Shown: positions 23,580 through 34,957, counted from the first letter of the stretch. The stretch is 64,000 nt of DNA from Corythucha ciliata (GCA_038030265.1 CM075937.1:41582198-41646197), one strand, 5' to 3'. Made by a program: numbers and translations. Notes: generated by a model not told the origin, from the letters alone.

Positions 23580-24815
23580 TAACAGGAAAATGCTTGGTGA
23601 CTAATATCGAAATAGTGCATACCCCAGCAATTCTAATCAATAATTTATGCTTGAATGATTAAAGTAATTACAGTTCGTTAACTTAAATTTATTTTATGTT
23701 TGGTTTTCCCCAACAAAAATTTGAAGAATTCAAGTTAATTATCTGGATGATTAACGGGCGTGCTGGCGTATGTTCTCACCACCGCGTATGTGATGTAAAA
23801 GTATCTGTTCACGATTAGAGGAATCACGTTAGACGGAAGTGAACATAAAGAGAGTCTCGTCCTGGGAACGACCATTGTTTTTTTTCGGGCTTGAAATCAG
23901 TTAACCAAGTAAATCGCGCACCTCTGGGGCCTCTGGGCCCTTCGAGTAATTGCGTTGGCATTGTAGATATAACGACATGCGACAATGAAAGCGAATTTTG
24001 CCCTATAAAATAGTTCATTATGTATACTTGCGAATTTATGCTTCGCCCTAGGTATCTTGACCTTACGACTCCACTTTTGGATGGTATAGTTATACATAAA
24101 ATGAAGCGTATTCCTTGTCACGTCTAGTGTAACATTCCGAGTGTGATCTGCTTTTTTGCAATATCTCACGGCCGTTCCGTCAGACGTGATCATCATTTTT
24201 CTAATGTTCATTAACGTATATACAACTCTTCCCTAACTTCCGCTTTTTAATTTTTGGCCTGGTGTCCTCAACCGCAACTCCTTCTCACCCCCTCCCCCCG
24301 ACCTGTGTACACAACACTACATACAATATATTATAGTCCCTCTACGATACCAATTCGTGAGGCTAGATTTTTAAAAAGAACAATTTCGCTGAATCAAATA
24401 CAAACTGAACAAATTTCGCTCCGACGACCCATTCAAAATGAAGTTTCACAGGGTTGGCTCATTAGTACCAACAGTTTTCAAAATTGACAATTTTATTAAT
24501 TTTCGAGATGCTCTTTCTCAATTCCAACTTTGCCACCTCGTATACCGTTGCCGCTCGCGCCATACCATATTGGCAAAATGGCGCCTAAAATCAGTTTTTT
24601 TGTTGTTGTAATAGTTCCTTTCCTATAGAGGACCTTCATGTACACATTCAAACTAGAGAAGATTTTCTACAATTTATGTCAAAATCGGTTTTTCGTAGAA
24701 CCTGTAGTTTGGGCGTACGAGCGTCACATGCGAATTGACGGGGTTATCAGCTAGATGCAAGTTTGCAGATTGACTTAGCCGGAATTTGAAAATGTCGGTG
24801 AATAAATAGCCACTA
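23580..24815. other. Unassigned DNA
   Basis: No gene or repeat family was recognised. A minus-strand ORF of 104 codons (23897-24211) lacks recognisable motifs. Confidence 0.35.
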
Positions 24816-24820
24816 AGCGC

Positions 24821-25085
24821 GCCTCGATGGTGTAATGGATACAATGCTCGCTTCGCAACCCAGCGGGCCTGGGTTCGAATCCAGCCATTGCCCATTACAC
24901 TATAAGGCTGCGGCGAGCTGTGACACGGCACACCCGGCTTCGTGTGGGCGTTCCCGGCGATGTGCGTTCAACAAACCGCGCACCGACCGAAACGCCCGCG
25001 TAGTACGGGTGTGAAGTGCACAGTTAGATCTGGGTATGGCGTAGAAGCCCAAGGGAGGCTTAGGCGCCTGCCACATTGCAAATTT
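24821..25085 (+). mobile_element. tRNA-derived SINE, forward copy
   Basis: The head (24821-24894) has a perfect pol III A box (TGGTGTAATGG, 24828-24838) and B box (GGTTCGAATCC, 24872-24882) and a tRNA-like T arm. The anticodon arm is no longer paired; its loop TTCGCAA would give CGC. The body from about 24915 (GAGCTGTGACAC) through GTGCGTTCAACAAACCGCGC to about 25080 matches the reverse-strand copy at 25894-26123. No A-tail is seen on this copy. SINEs of this type are transcribed by pol III and mobilised by LINE machinery (family knowledge). Confidence 0.8.
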
Positions 25086-25194
25086 CGGTGTTGCGAGTTT
25101 CTTAGGGGAATTTCTCCTAAAACTTCCCACGCAAAGCAAAATTACAAGTTCTGTGGATGATTAGCCGCTAAATTGCTCCACGGAGTGCATTCGT

Positions 25195-25890
25195 TAAAAA
25201 CCAATTTCGAGGGATCATTCAAATAACCTGCAAATTTTGCTTGCATGATGGTTAATTGGAAAAAACAACAAATTTCACGGATTCAGCTACTTCAGACCCC
25301 AAATGTCGTGAATCTCGAACATTTAGGAACCAATTTCACTGGGTCCAGCAATTACGACTCAAGCCACAGCCCATCCCACACCCCCCAGCTGAAGGGAGGC
25401 CCTCCCACCCATGAACAGCAAATTAATTTGCCCCAAATCATAATACACGTCTACGAAATTTGGGGCTTGAAAGAGCTTAATCCGTGAAATGGTTTTTTCT
25501 TTTAAGTCAACCCAGAGAAATTGGGTATTTAAATGAGGCGCATCCATCCAAATTTCTTTTTCAATGGGTCAAAAGCGCGAAATGTTATTCGTGATGTAGT
25601 GAAATTCACTTTCGCGAAGTTTTTCTTAATGAGCCAATATCGAAATTTTGTTTTTTAAGGATTAGAGCTTGTCAAATTGTTGTTTTTGGCCCAAACGCTC
25701 AATATTGTTATGTTTTTGAAGTTATTTTTTTATTTTAATGTTTTTGGTGAACCATTCCCATTAAATTGGTTTCAACCGGACCAACCCTGTGAAAATTTGT
25801 TTTTTCAAAGAGCCGCAATCCCGCGAAGTTGGTTTTTAACGAGCCACCACGAAATTGCTTTTTGAATGGGTCTGCGGGCGTACTCGTGAA
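25195..25890 (+). repeat. Family-D array, forward
   Basis: Units such as CGTGAAATGGTTTTTT, CGCGAAGTTTTTCTTAATGA and GAGCCACCACGAAATTGCTT recur at about 28-32 bp. Confidence 0.7.
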
Positions 25891-25892
25891 AT

Positions 25893-25893
<1 letters not shown>

Positions 25894-25927
<34 letters not shown>

Positions 25928-26123
25928 CTTTCTTTCTTTTCTTGGGTGAGAGAGCTCCTCTGGTTTTCTCCTTTGGGCTCATACACCGTACACCCCAAAT
26001 CCAACTGTGCACTTCATACCCAAACTATTCAAAGGTTTTTCGGTCGGTGCGCGGTTTGTTGAACGCACACCGCTGGAACTCCACCACACGAAGCCGAGTG
26101 CGCCGTGTCAGGTGTCACAGCTC
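25894..26123 (-). mobile_element. tRNA-derived SINE, reverse copy, 5'-truncated with A-tail
   Basis: On the minus strand the element starts at GAGCTGTGACAC (26123), runs through GTGCGTTCAACAAACCGCGC and GAAGTGCACAG, and ends in an A-rich tail seen here as a T-run of about 33 bases near 25894-25927 followed by TTTCTTTCTTTC. The tRNA head present in the 24821 copy is missing, as expected from 5' truncation during target-primed reverse transcription. Confidence 0.8.
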
Positions 26124-26159
26124 CATTCTGAAATCTGAAACCTAGTTATGGAATTGGGT

Positions 26160-27245
26160 AAAGTACTGATTCGAAACTTCTGGACGCAACTTCGCGGCTA
26201 AAATAGAGAAAATATTCGCAAACCCCCAGTTTCCTCAATTTGGTGTGGCTACATTTGAGAAACGGCAGTGCCACCTTTAGGCGGGGGGCACGACTGGCCT
26301 GGGCCCGTGGCCCCGCGTCAATGGAGGTCCCAGATCCTGCGGATTTTTAAAAATAATATACTGGGAAGAAAAGTTCTAATCTTCTATCGATAGGCGACCT
26401 TGGATAAAATATTATGTATATTTTTTTATGGTTCCAAACGTTTTTACCGTGTGTTCTTTGTGAGGTGGCATCCTCCCGATTTTAGCGTTTAGAGTGAGTT
26501 CAGCGTTTGTAGCGGGTGCGCGATTTTCATCGATGATATAACGCATAAATACAGCACTACGGGTGCTTTCGGTTGAAAACGCTAAAAACGCTGAAATCGC
26601 GCGATTTATGGATAGGGTTTACGGTTTTTGATTCGGAGCCATCAGTAAAACAACGATGAAGGCGCGAGGGGCTAATAGCTGATTCTCGGTCAAAATAGTG
26701 ATAAATCCCGGTTGTTAAAATCGAGAAAAAGCGCTACTTGGTGGTTAAAAGTGAGAATACGGGCCATTCCGCAGCTGAAATGTGGCTAAAATTCAGCAAT
26801 AAGAATTCGCGGCTAAAATTGAAAAAAGAAACACTATAATTCGCGGATAAAATTAAGGAATAACACTCAATCATGGCTAAAATTGAAAAATCGGAAATTC
26901 ACTGTTTTCGGAGACAACTTCGCGGCTAAAACGAGATAAAGCGGTAATTCGTCAAAATCGAGATAATTAACGGTTTTGCAACGGCCACTCTGTAGGAAAT
27001 CAAGTGCTAACTCATGGCTAAAACGAAAGGAATTGCTAATTTGTGGCTAAAATCGAGATAAACTCATATCGCCGACTAAAATGTGTGAAAAGCGCTAAAA
27101 TTGAGAAAAAGCACTTATCCCCAGCAATAAAATTGAGAAAAAGCCAATTCGCAGATAAATTTGAGAAAGCCGCTAATTCGCGAATAACATTGGGGGAAAA
27201 CACTCATTCTTGGCTAAAAGTGATAAAAATCACTTGTTCATGGCA
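26160..27245 (-). repeat. Family-A array, reverse
   Basis: Units such as GCTAATTCGCGAATAAC, TAATTCGCGGATAAAATT and GGCTAAAATTGAGAAAA recur. It is interrupted at about 26270-26660 by non-array DNA that includes GC-rich GGCCTGGGCCCGTGGCCCCG. The segment at 27246-27340 (GGGGTGGGCAGCTTTCACGT) matches 37738-37800. Confidence 0.8.
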
Positions 27246-27329
27246 GTGGTGTGTCCACCTTTGTTCTTAGGGGTGGGCAGCTTTCACGTGAGAACAATTC
27301 ATATGCATTCTAATGCCTAATATACAGGC

Positions 27330-27485
27330 TTATTTAAATAAATAATTTTTCAGTGAGCCAAATCTGTGAAATGTATCATTTAAGTTATGTAACCTCAAGA
27401 AATTGGCGTTTCAGTTCTTCAACGAGAAAAACACAGCGACATTAGCGTTTTAGTGATCCAGGGCCTCTAAAATTGGTTCTATATA
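27330..27485 (+). repeat. Short family-D array
   Basis: CAGTGAGCCAAATCTGTGAA and AGTGATCCAGGGCCTCTAAA are family-D phrases. Confidence 0.5.
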
Positions 27486-28881
27486 TTTTTTTTTCGAGAA
27501 AAATATTTTGACATTTGATGATGAAGGTTAGTTCCGATTTGGGCTGCTGCTGGACGTGGCTCAGACTGGTGACAGCCTGCAGCGGGGAGACGGGCTGCTG
27601 ATGGGTTTCGGACCGGGGGGGGGGGAGGGCCTGGGCGTCACGGTTCGGACTCTGTTTTGAGCATAAGATATAAAGTTCCACTTTTCTCCCTCGTAGTGAA
27701 ATGTATTACTTCGCGCCAGGCATAAAAATCTTTGTTTTCTGTGGTATTTCAGCAAACCCTCTTATTTGAACAGAAGCGCTTTGGTAAAAAATTGTCATTT
27801 TGTATCCCCCCCCCCCCAAATGCACCCATTTCAATTTTGACGCCGAGCAATTTTGTTATTTTGTTCCTATTTCAATTGTTGTTCAGATACAAAACAACCG
27901 CGACCTGAAAATCGTAAAATTTTACTACAACCAAAATTTATTCCATCAGCATCTCGGTAATAACTCAAAAGACTGTGGAAAGCAGTGTGGGCATTCGCTA
28001 GCACAGTTCCACAGTTTTGAAATACACATACATCCGCCCCGCCAGCTGCCGCAGAGTTGTTGTTCTTGGTGACGAATAAGTTTCTCATTGTTTTTCAATG
28101 TTTACCGCGTGAGAAGTTGAGTGATTTAGTGGGAAAAATTCCTTATAGCTATATACAAGAGAAAATCCGGGTTTCCGGGTTGTCAACTCTTTTCTCATAC
28201 CAACCATATAATTTGCAAGTTTGCCAAACAACTATGAAAACGGAAGATCATGACTGTGACATCGGGTTCACTCCAAGAACCCCCCCCCCTTTTTTTTTGA
28301 TGAACAAGAATAAAAAATGGAGAATAAGTGCGAAAATAACGCTGCATCATTACTTCAACTAAAAAAATCCACGCAAAGTTACACAAAGTAGTGGATATTG
28401 TCTATGTATATTCTTATACCATCCTTTGAATTAAACAATATTATGGAAGACCCCCCTCCCCCGAAAGTACTTAAAATAAAGACGAGGACAGAATTGAATT
28501 TCAGTTGTCAAATAGTAGGAGTTGAAAACATGAATAAACTAGGTTTGTTATAGTACTCACAGTCGCGTGCGTCCGATTCACACAATTATCTTTCGTTCTG
28601 GACTGACAGTCGCAGAAAGCAGAAATTTGAAAGATAGAAAAACAATACATTCAAGGGTCTTCATCACATTTGTCCCCTCCTTTCCTGAATCATCACTAAT
28701 TTTATCGTTTTTTAAGAAGACAAAAAACAAGTTATTTGAGAATTTGTATAAATCTTTTGCCATCGCAACGGCGGGAAAAAATGGTATACCGTCCACAAAA
28801 ATTTGTTGACGACGTGAAAATTTCACATTTTTACCGAAGGAATGTTGGGCCAGGTGGGCAACAGGGAGTGAGTCGTCATCC

Positions 28882-28893
28882 TGACGTCACGTG
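28882..28893. promoter_or_regulatory. Overlapping CRE and E-box palindromes
   Basis: TGACGTCACGTG contains a full CRE (TGACGTCA) overlapping an E-box (CACGTG), in a local CpG-rich patch. Such sites bind bZIP and bHLH factors. No start site or gene is identified nearby, so regulatory function is only a possibility. Confidence 0.3.
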
Positions 28894-29232
28894 CGTCGTC
28901 GCGCAGTAAAATCGTCGTAATTTATTTCAGGGAGTCCAACTCGGGATGGGGTTTAAAATTATATAGGTAGCATGAGGGTAAAAATGAAGGATTGCACCAA
29001 TAAATTGTGTTTAGGTGGACAGAACCTCAATTCACACCCACCGGGGGAAAATTATGTTATAGGGTGGTCAATGGCTTTCGCTGTTTCCCAACAAAAAATG
29101 AAACAACAAAATAATAAAAATGCGCATCTCGCTATTTTCAAACTACCCCTTTTGCTTAATAAACAAAGGAACCTTGCAGAGATTTTCATGTAAAAAAAAA
29201 ACAACAGAACATTGAATCATAAACGCATGCAT

Positions 29233-29287
29233 TTAAGGTGGTTTTACATGCAAGCTTTAAAAAGCTTGCATGTGAAGGCGGCTTTAA
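29233..29287. mobile_element. 55-bp hairpin with TTAAGCCGCCTTCACATG-type ends
   Basis: AAGGTGGTTTTACATGCAAG pairs with its inverted copy CTTGCATGTGAAGGCGGCTT around a short AT loop. A longer element with the same ends lies at 32361-32505, so this is probably the collapsed form of the same MITE family. Confidence 0.7.
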
Positions 29288-29945
29288 GGTGAAATAGAAA
29301 TAAACGTTTCTGTTGTCCACTTTTACTTTTCTACCGTTCAAAATTAACGTCGTTAGAAGTTTCCCTTGGCTATTGTTGTATGAGGCCTTATTGATTTCGG
29401 AATTTTTGAACTAATTGTGTAATTGGTCTATAAAGGTATTTCTCATAGGAACATCGTTTCCGTTGCGCTGACTTTCACCCCCGCGAATTATTTAAAGAAA
29501 GCAAAAATGTGTTCAACTTGTGGAAAAGTATGTAAAGGTATTATCTTTTCTAATCGATGTTTAGTTTGGTATATAATGTAAAAGCGCCTCAACTTCAATC
29601 CCCGAAACGAACATATTATGTTCGTGAATATTCGAATGTAATAATGACGACTAATTTCAAACGAACACCATCCGAATATCCACAGATGGCACATATTTCT
29701 GTGATTATTAACGGAGAGACGGAGTTTCCCCTTGAGTTCCCTCGACGGCCCACCTCGGCGTTGCTTGAATTATCACCGTATTTCTGCACTAATCCTGGAT
29801 TTCTCATTTGAATCTCCTATTTTGGCAGAAAATACATCGCCAATGCTCTTACGCAGCTTCCTATACGATTGCACTCGATATAGTGCCTAAAGATCCATCG
29901 CTCAGAATGTGCGCTATACCAATATTTAGTTTATCCCCTTGACAC

Positions 29946-31973
29946 GCACAAAATTCCGTTTAGAGAAAAAAAAAATCTGTTGTCCCTAAAGTTTGTCAAA
30001 AGAGACTCGGCTGCCCCCCCCCCCTCACGATTTTGTGGGGTGGAAACCGAATTAAGCATGCAGCCCAATGCCCACCACCAGTGGCGCCGAAGCAATTTCT
30101 ATGAAGTGTAGCAGGAATCTGGAAAATGGACCAACCCTCCGCGGCCGCTAGTCAGCACTATTTCTCCAATTTGATTCGCGAATTTTAGCAGCGTTTTAAT
30201 CAGCGATTTATGTCAATTTTCGCTGTGAATTTGCGTTTTTCGCAAATTTAGCCGCGCTAATTAGTGCCTTTCCTCTGCTGCTTCTTAAATAGAGAAAATA
30301 CGCAAATCCCCAGTTTCTTTAGCCCCTTTAGTGGATAAAATTAAGAAGGCGCACTAATGCGCTGTTTTTGGATCAAGAACGCGGTGAAAAGTTTGAAAAA
30401 ATTGCTAATAATCATAGATAAAACTCCGTAAAAGTGCTCATTCGTGCGGTTTCGCGAAGCAACTTCCCGACTAATATTGGGAAAAATAGCTGATTTGCAG
30501 AATAGAGGCCATTTTGGGGTCAAAAATCACAATTTATAAAAAGACGCTGATGTGCTGTTCTTGGGTCAAGCATACGGCTTGACGCCGTATCCGTCGTCAA
30601 TCGTATTCGTGAATTACGAAAAAAACACTCTATTTCAGGGCTAAAATTGAGAAAAATGGCAAATTAATAGCTAAAATTGACGAAAATTCCAACTTTTTAA
30701 ATTCAGGAATAAAACCTAATAATACTTCTGATTCACAGTTGAGAAAATTCCAATTTACTGCTGAAATTGCAAATACGTCCATTCTCGGTTCCTGAAGGCA
30801 ACTTTGTTTGGGGGGGGGGGCATCCGAAGGCAAATTTGCAGACAAAATTGAAAAAAAATCCAAAAGTCATGGATATAGGTGAAAAAAGACCGCTAATTTC
30901 ATTCGTGGCTAAAATTGAGGAAAACGTTACTCGCGGCCCAAATTGAGAAATGCTCTAAATCGCGCGAGTGAAATTGAAGAAATTGTAATTTGTGGCTTAA
31001 ATTTAGCATTAAAAAAAGGGGAGAAAAACTAGAATTAAGGAAAATGTAACTTAAAAATTATATTACTTGTTTATACATACAGTGGCGAAGGGGCCTCATA
31101 TCATAGGGATTTCCGCCTCGGGCCCCGATAGGTGTACGACGTCTGCCTGTACCTCCTGTTCTTGGGTCAAATCCACTAATTCACATTAAGAAAACGCTAA
31201 TTCAACGCTAAAAGTAAAAAAATCACCAATTCACAGCTAAAATTAAGGTAAATTGCTAATTCACAGATCAAATTGAACAGACAATTTCCAATTTTACCTG
31301 CAATGCTCAGGTAAAAGTGAGAGAAATACCAAACAGAGCTAAATATATGAGAAATTTCAAGTTTCGTGTCATTTTTGAGACCGTCGACCCAGGGCTATAG
31401 GCAGCCACGATAGCTCAATCAAAGTCTGGAAAATACAGCCATGAATTACATCATACTGGACTAAAAATCGAGTATAATTATATCAGAGACATTGATAGTT
31501 TCCGCTATTTATTCCCGGGAAATTGTCAGCTTCTGGTCTTTATTTCCGCACAATTTCGAGTTCCGGGGATCTTTCTCAGTGACCGTGAGGCCCAGGATAG
31601 CCGGCCACGACAGCGCCCAAAATTTTCAAATTTGCAACATTTTGAAATCAACTATGCACGAAAATGGAATTTCTCTGGTTCAATATTGGCGATAGTGACA
31701 GTTTCAAGTCTCAAAATCAGCCAAATTGAAAGTTTAGGGCAATTCCAGCCCAGCCTGCTGTGGATTCCGGGTAGGCCAACCCCTACAGCATTGGAATCCT
31801 GACGAATAGCCATTAGTTTGAGATATTCTGAAAGCAAAAATATGCGAAATTAGAAGATTGCACCCAAGGTGCGTTCCAGTCTCTGTTTCGAACTCAGACC
31901 ATCAGCCACCAGGGCTACACGGTCGCTGGTCTCATCAGCCCGGCAATTGAGCCGAGTACGGAGCCGATGGACC
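29946..31973. repeat. 2-kb direct repeat, copy one
   Basis: From GCACAAAATTCCGTTTAGAG to about GAGCCGAGTACGGAGCC this segment is paralogous to 41143-43034 in the same orientation, about 11.2 kb away. It contains a forward family-A block (30155-30270), reverse family-A blocks (30300-31290), family-C units and the start of a foldback module. Relative to copy two it has an extra segment at about 30572-30610 and about 200 bp more at 31355-31560, and lacks about 90 bp present at 41340-41435. Copy two joins at the shared GAG, so the 200-bp difference looks like a deletion by microhomology. Confidence 0.9.
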
Positions 31974-32130
31974 GCCCCTCGCCGGGAGCGGAGGTGCTAC
32001 TGCACTAAGATCCCCGCCCCCGGCTCTCAACCCGTTCTGGTAAGACCAAGGCGGGGAGTACCCGGCTCACTAGAACCGATGAGAACCGTGAGGGCGAAAC
32101 GGGGACTAGCGATTTTGCGGCTATAGGCCC
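31855..32130. repeat. Foldback-related module, copy one
   Basis: It starts at GCACCCAAGGTGCGTTCCAG, matches 42925-43034 up to GGAGCCGATGGA, and then diverges into GC-rich sequence (CCGCCCCTCGCCGGGAGCG ... GGCGGGGAGTACCCGGCTC) that copy two lacks. GC content is far higher than in the surroundings. Confidence 0.65.
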
Positions 32131-32239
32131 CGCGGCAGTGTTCAAATAAGAACAAATTAGAAGTTAGAAGTTTAATGACTGAGTTATTCGTGATATTGAA
32201 GATTGAAGGTTGAAAGTCACTTTGTAAAATTCGATTGCT

Positions 32240-33180
32240 TATAATTATGTAGTTTCCGGTCTTAATTTTCGTGAAATTACAAGTTTAGGTTCTTAGTTAA
32301 AGCAATTGCAGTTAATAGCGGTGGAACTGAGGCTAGCATGTCCCGACTCAGGGCATAGCCTAAAGCTGGCTTCACATGTGATCTGAAAAAAGCTCAGCTT
32401 TGAGCTGTATCCAATGAAATATAATTAACTCAAAGACGGGTTGCTCTTTGATTGGCTACAGCTCAAGGCTTAAGCTGCCACAGTCCCCATGTGAAGGCGG
32501 CTTAACGGTTACCCATGAAATTCGGGTCTTCGTTTCAATTACTAATTGCATGTTCTGGTCCTTTAATTTCGGAGAAATTACCAGTTTTGGTGCTGAATAC
32601 CCGTGAAATAGCAAGTTTGCAATTGTTTTTTGTGGGCTCGAACCCCAGGCTAGTCGGCCACGTCTGAACGTGTGTAGCCCGACAAGGCAAATGCGAAACA
32701 TTCGCGCATGCGAGCAAATATCTGTGAAATTGAATTCTTCCCGGCACAATTTTTGCAATGTTGCAAGTCTAGCCGGTTTAGGCTGGCCGGCTCCGACTAC
32801 GACCATTATACTAACGGTGTATTTGTAACTAGAGGTAAATATTTGTGATCTTCCAAATTCGGGTAATTTGAGCAAAATTACAAGTTTTTTGACTGAATGT
32901 CCACGAAATTGGAAGTGTCAGGCCTTCGGGTGTTAATTTAAGTAAAATTGCAAGTTTAGGGCCTTTTCTGTGGCAGCAGATTATTTGCAAGATTCCGAGA
33001 TAAATTGAAGTGTTGGGTATACCCAGGCTAACGAGCCGCACAATCAATTGGTGGCGTGGTGTTTGTGGGTTGGGTTGAGGTGGGGTGCGGCTACTTTCGA
33101 AATTAAAGTTCCAAGGAAACATATATAGCCAAAACATTGGAATTTCCGGGATTTCAACTGTCATGAAATTGGAATTTTCA
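32240..33180 (+). repeat. Family-C array
   Basis: Units such as CGTGAAATTACAAGTTTAGG, GAGAAATTACCAGTTTTGG, CCGTGAAATAGCAAGTTTGC and AGTAAAATTGCAAGTTTAGG recur at about 31 bp or multiples. The minus-strand ORFs of 139 and 155 codons in this stretch are periodic translations of the array. Confidence 0.75.
32361..32505. mobile_element. 145-bp MITE (TTAAGCCGCCTTCACATG ends)
   Basis: TAAAGCTGGCTTCACATG at the left pairs with CATGTGAAGGCGGCTTAA at the right, and the interior AGCTTTGAGCTGTA and TACAGCTCAAGGCTT is also inverted. It is inserted in a family-C array. Confidence 0.75.
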
Positions 33181-33294
33181 ACGGTCAATGGTAAAGTACG
33201 TGCTGAAAACGGTTCAGTATGATGATATTCAAACTCTAAAAAGCCAACTCTCGACTTTTTCTTAGTGCTTTCAAATAACCCCCCTCCCCTAGCC

Positions 33295-33520
33295 ATTTTT
33301 CTTCATTTTAGCCGTTGATCAACGATTTTTCTGCATTTGAGTGCAAATTAGAGTTTTGCCCCAATTTTCGCGGTGATCACCCACCTAGCGCTTTTTCTGA
33401 ATTTGGCCGTGGATTAGCGATTTTGTTTACTTTTTGCCAAGAAGTTACCTTCAGAAGTCACGAATTGACGTTTTGTCTATTCTAAGCCACGAATTAGCGT
33501 TTTTTATTCTTTAGTCGTTA
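33295..33520 (+). repeat. Short family-A array, forward
   Basis: Forward units include a variant AGTTACCTTCAGAAGTCACG at about 33440. A few more units follow at 34060-34180. Confidence 0.75.
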
Positions 33521-33572
33521 GACGCCTGTGGTGTAAGCAATATGGCATAACTACGTTTGAAAGTGGTTCTAA

Positions 33573-34043
33573 GTTGAATACCTAGTTTTAAAAATAAAAT
33601 TAAAAGCGAGTCACATACTTTCCATCTAGTTACTTGATTGATATCTAACGCACGACACCTTCACCAGGGCATGGATTATCCCCAAATAAGTACGCAAATG
33701 GGATCCGAATGGAATATTGAGCCCAGCTCCAACTGCTGTGAGTGCACCTGCGACACTCTTGGTCGAATGGAATGAAAATCGCCGAATGTAACGAGTCAAA
33801 TCCACTGGCGGACCTACACCTGACCCGAGGAAGAAATTTCCAAGAGGCCCCCAAACCTCTTATAAATGAGAAATATAATTTTTACGTAGCGTTAAACTAT
33901 GTCATTTCCTTATTTTGCCCACAAATCACAGCTATTTCCACATCCGATCCACCAATCAGCGCTTATGTTGAATACCTAGTTTTAAAAATAAAATTAAAAG
34001 CGAGTCACATACTTTCCATCTAGTTACTTGATTGATATCTAAC
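33573..34043. repeat. 471-bp segment bounded by identical 77-bp direct repeats
   Basis: 33573-33649 and 33967-34043 are the same 77 bases (GTTGAATACCTAG ... GATATCTAAC) with no difference that I can see. Between them lies the dispersed CTGGCGGACCTACACC repeat (33811-33966), also present at 6310. Perfect identity in an otherwise diverged region points to a recent event: a small element with terminal direct repeats or a duplication. Confidence 0.85.
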
Positions 34044-34551
34044 TGATATCTAATTGATATTTAAGCCGCGAAATTCTTAATTTTAGCCGGGAATGAGTGT
34101 CTTTTTGTCAACCTTCTTCTCAATTTTGGCCGCGTGTAACGTTTTTCTCAATTTTAATCGCGGATTAGTGGTTTGCTCCCCCCCCCACGCGCTTTTATCA
34201 CAACTTAAGCTAGAGAACCTATAATCAGACAGGTAAAATCACAGACGCTATGTTCGCTCTTATCAATTATCAGTCTTTTAAAATCCACCTTTTGTTGATG
34301 TTTTGAGTATAAAACCTTTAATCCAGGTATGCTTGGCCGCCATATTGTGCTCTTCTGTCAAGAAAAGATAGTGTGTACTGTTCACATTTAATGGTATTGT
34401 TTAGCTAGTAAACTAGCACTTTATTGTATATTAATTTGGAATTAGTTCTTCTGATCGTCTGAGAGGCCACAGTTAGGCATTATTTCACCAAATGATATTA
34501 ATTTAGGTAAAGAATAAGCGCGTGTAAAGTGATTTTTCGTCTATCTCGTTT

Positions 34552-34650
34552 AAGACCAGTGTTCGTGTTCCTGAGTGCTCCCAGAGGCCTTTTCATCATT
34601 TCACAATTCCTAAAAACGCTTATAACTTGAAGAATCATTTCTTTTATTGA
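34552..34650 (+). pseudogene. THAP-domain-like remnant one
   Basis: The frame reading RVPECSQRPFHHFTIPKN resembles the start of a THAP zinc finger (CxxxC, then FHxFP). The first zinc cysteine is an arginine codon (CGT) and the frame ends at TGA 12 codons later. No downstream WxP or CxxH motif follows in this frame. Confidence 0.4.
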
Positions 34651-34793
34651 ACGTTCTTGGCGGGTTTAAAATTAACGTCCTCGATTTATTTCTAACAATC
34701 CGCCAGTTTGATTTAAACTTTCCACACTTTGGAATTGCAATTCTTTTAATGAACGTATTCGACCACGTAACTTGGATGCATGCTTTTTTTTAG

Positions 34794-34957
34794 ATAATGG
34801 ATGGCTGCTGCCCCGTTAATTGTTCAAATAGCGTAAAAAGGGATTTTGAATGTTTCGATTTCCCCTAGAGAATGAAAGAAGACAGCGCTGGCTTCCAAAT
34901 TGCAGGCAGGATAAATGGGTCCCAGTCCCAACTATTCATTCAGTTCTTTATTGTGAG
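34794..34957 (+). pseudogene. THAP-domain exon with one frameshift
   Basis: After a strong acceptor (TTTTTTTTAG at 34784-34793) the frame begins MDGCCPVNCSNSVKR at 34797, giving the CxxxC start of a THAP domain, and continues to FDFP. A single-base frame change near 34861-34866 is needed to continue into RRQRWLPN and DKWVPVPTIHSVLYCE, which carry the conserved THAP tryptophans, the WxP and the third cysteine. The exon ends at a good donor (GAG then GTAAAT), so the final CxxH histidine would have to come from the next exon. In the current sequence the frame is broken by TAG. Confidence 0.6.

Larger units (their letters stand above)
27486..29940. other. Mostly unique DNA, no gene recognised
   Basis: C/G homopolymers occur near 27617, 27806 and 28280. 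The segment AGTTCCACTTTTCTCCCTCG at about 27675 recurs nearly unchanged at 48543, suggesting a small dispersed repeat. ORFs up to about 100 codons have no recognised motif. Confidence 0.4.

Noticed and set aside
23202..23582. 126-codon ORF
   Set aside because: Crosses the GC hairpin and the end of a family-A array; no domain, and an overlapping frame is equally open.
25855..26145. 96-codon ORF with a phenylalanine run
   Set aside because: It is the sense reading of the SINE A-tail complement, not a gene.
32456..33296. Two minus-strand ORFs of 139 and 155 codons
   Set aside because: They overlap a family-C array and show its periodicity; no recognisable domain.
33573..34043. LTR retrotransposon
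   Set aside because: The 77-bp repeats lack TG...CA ends, primer-binding site and coding region; the size is far too small for a standard element.
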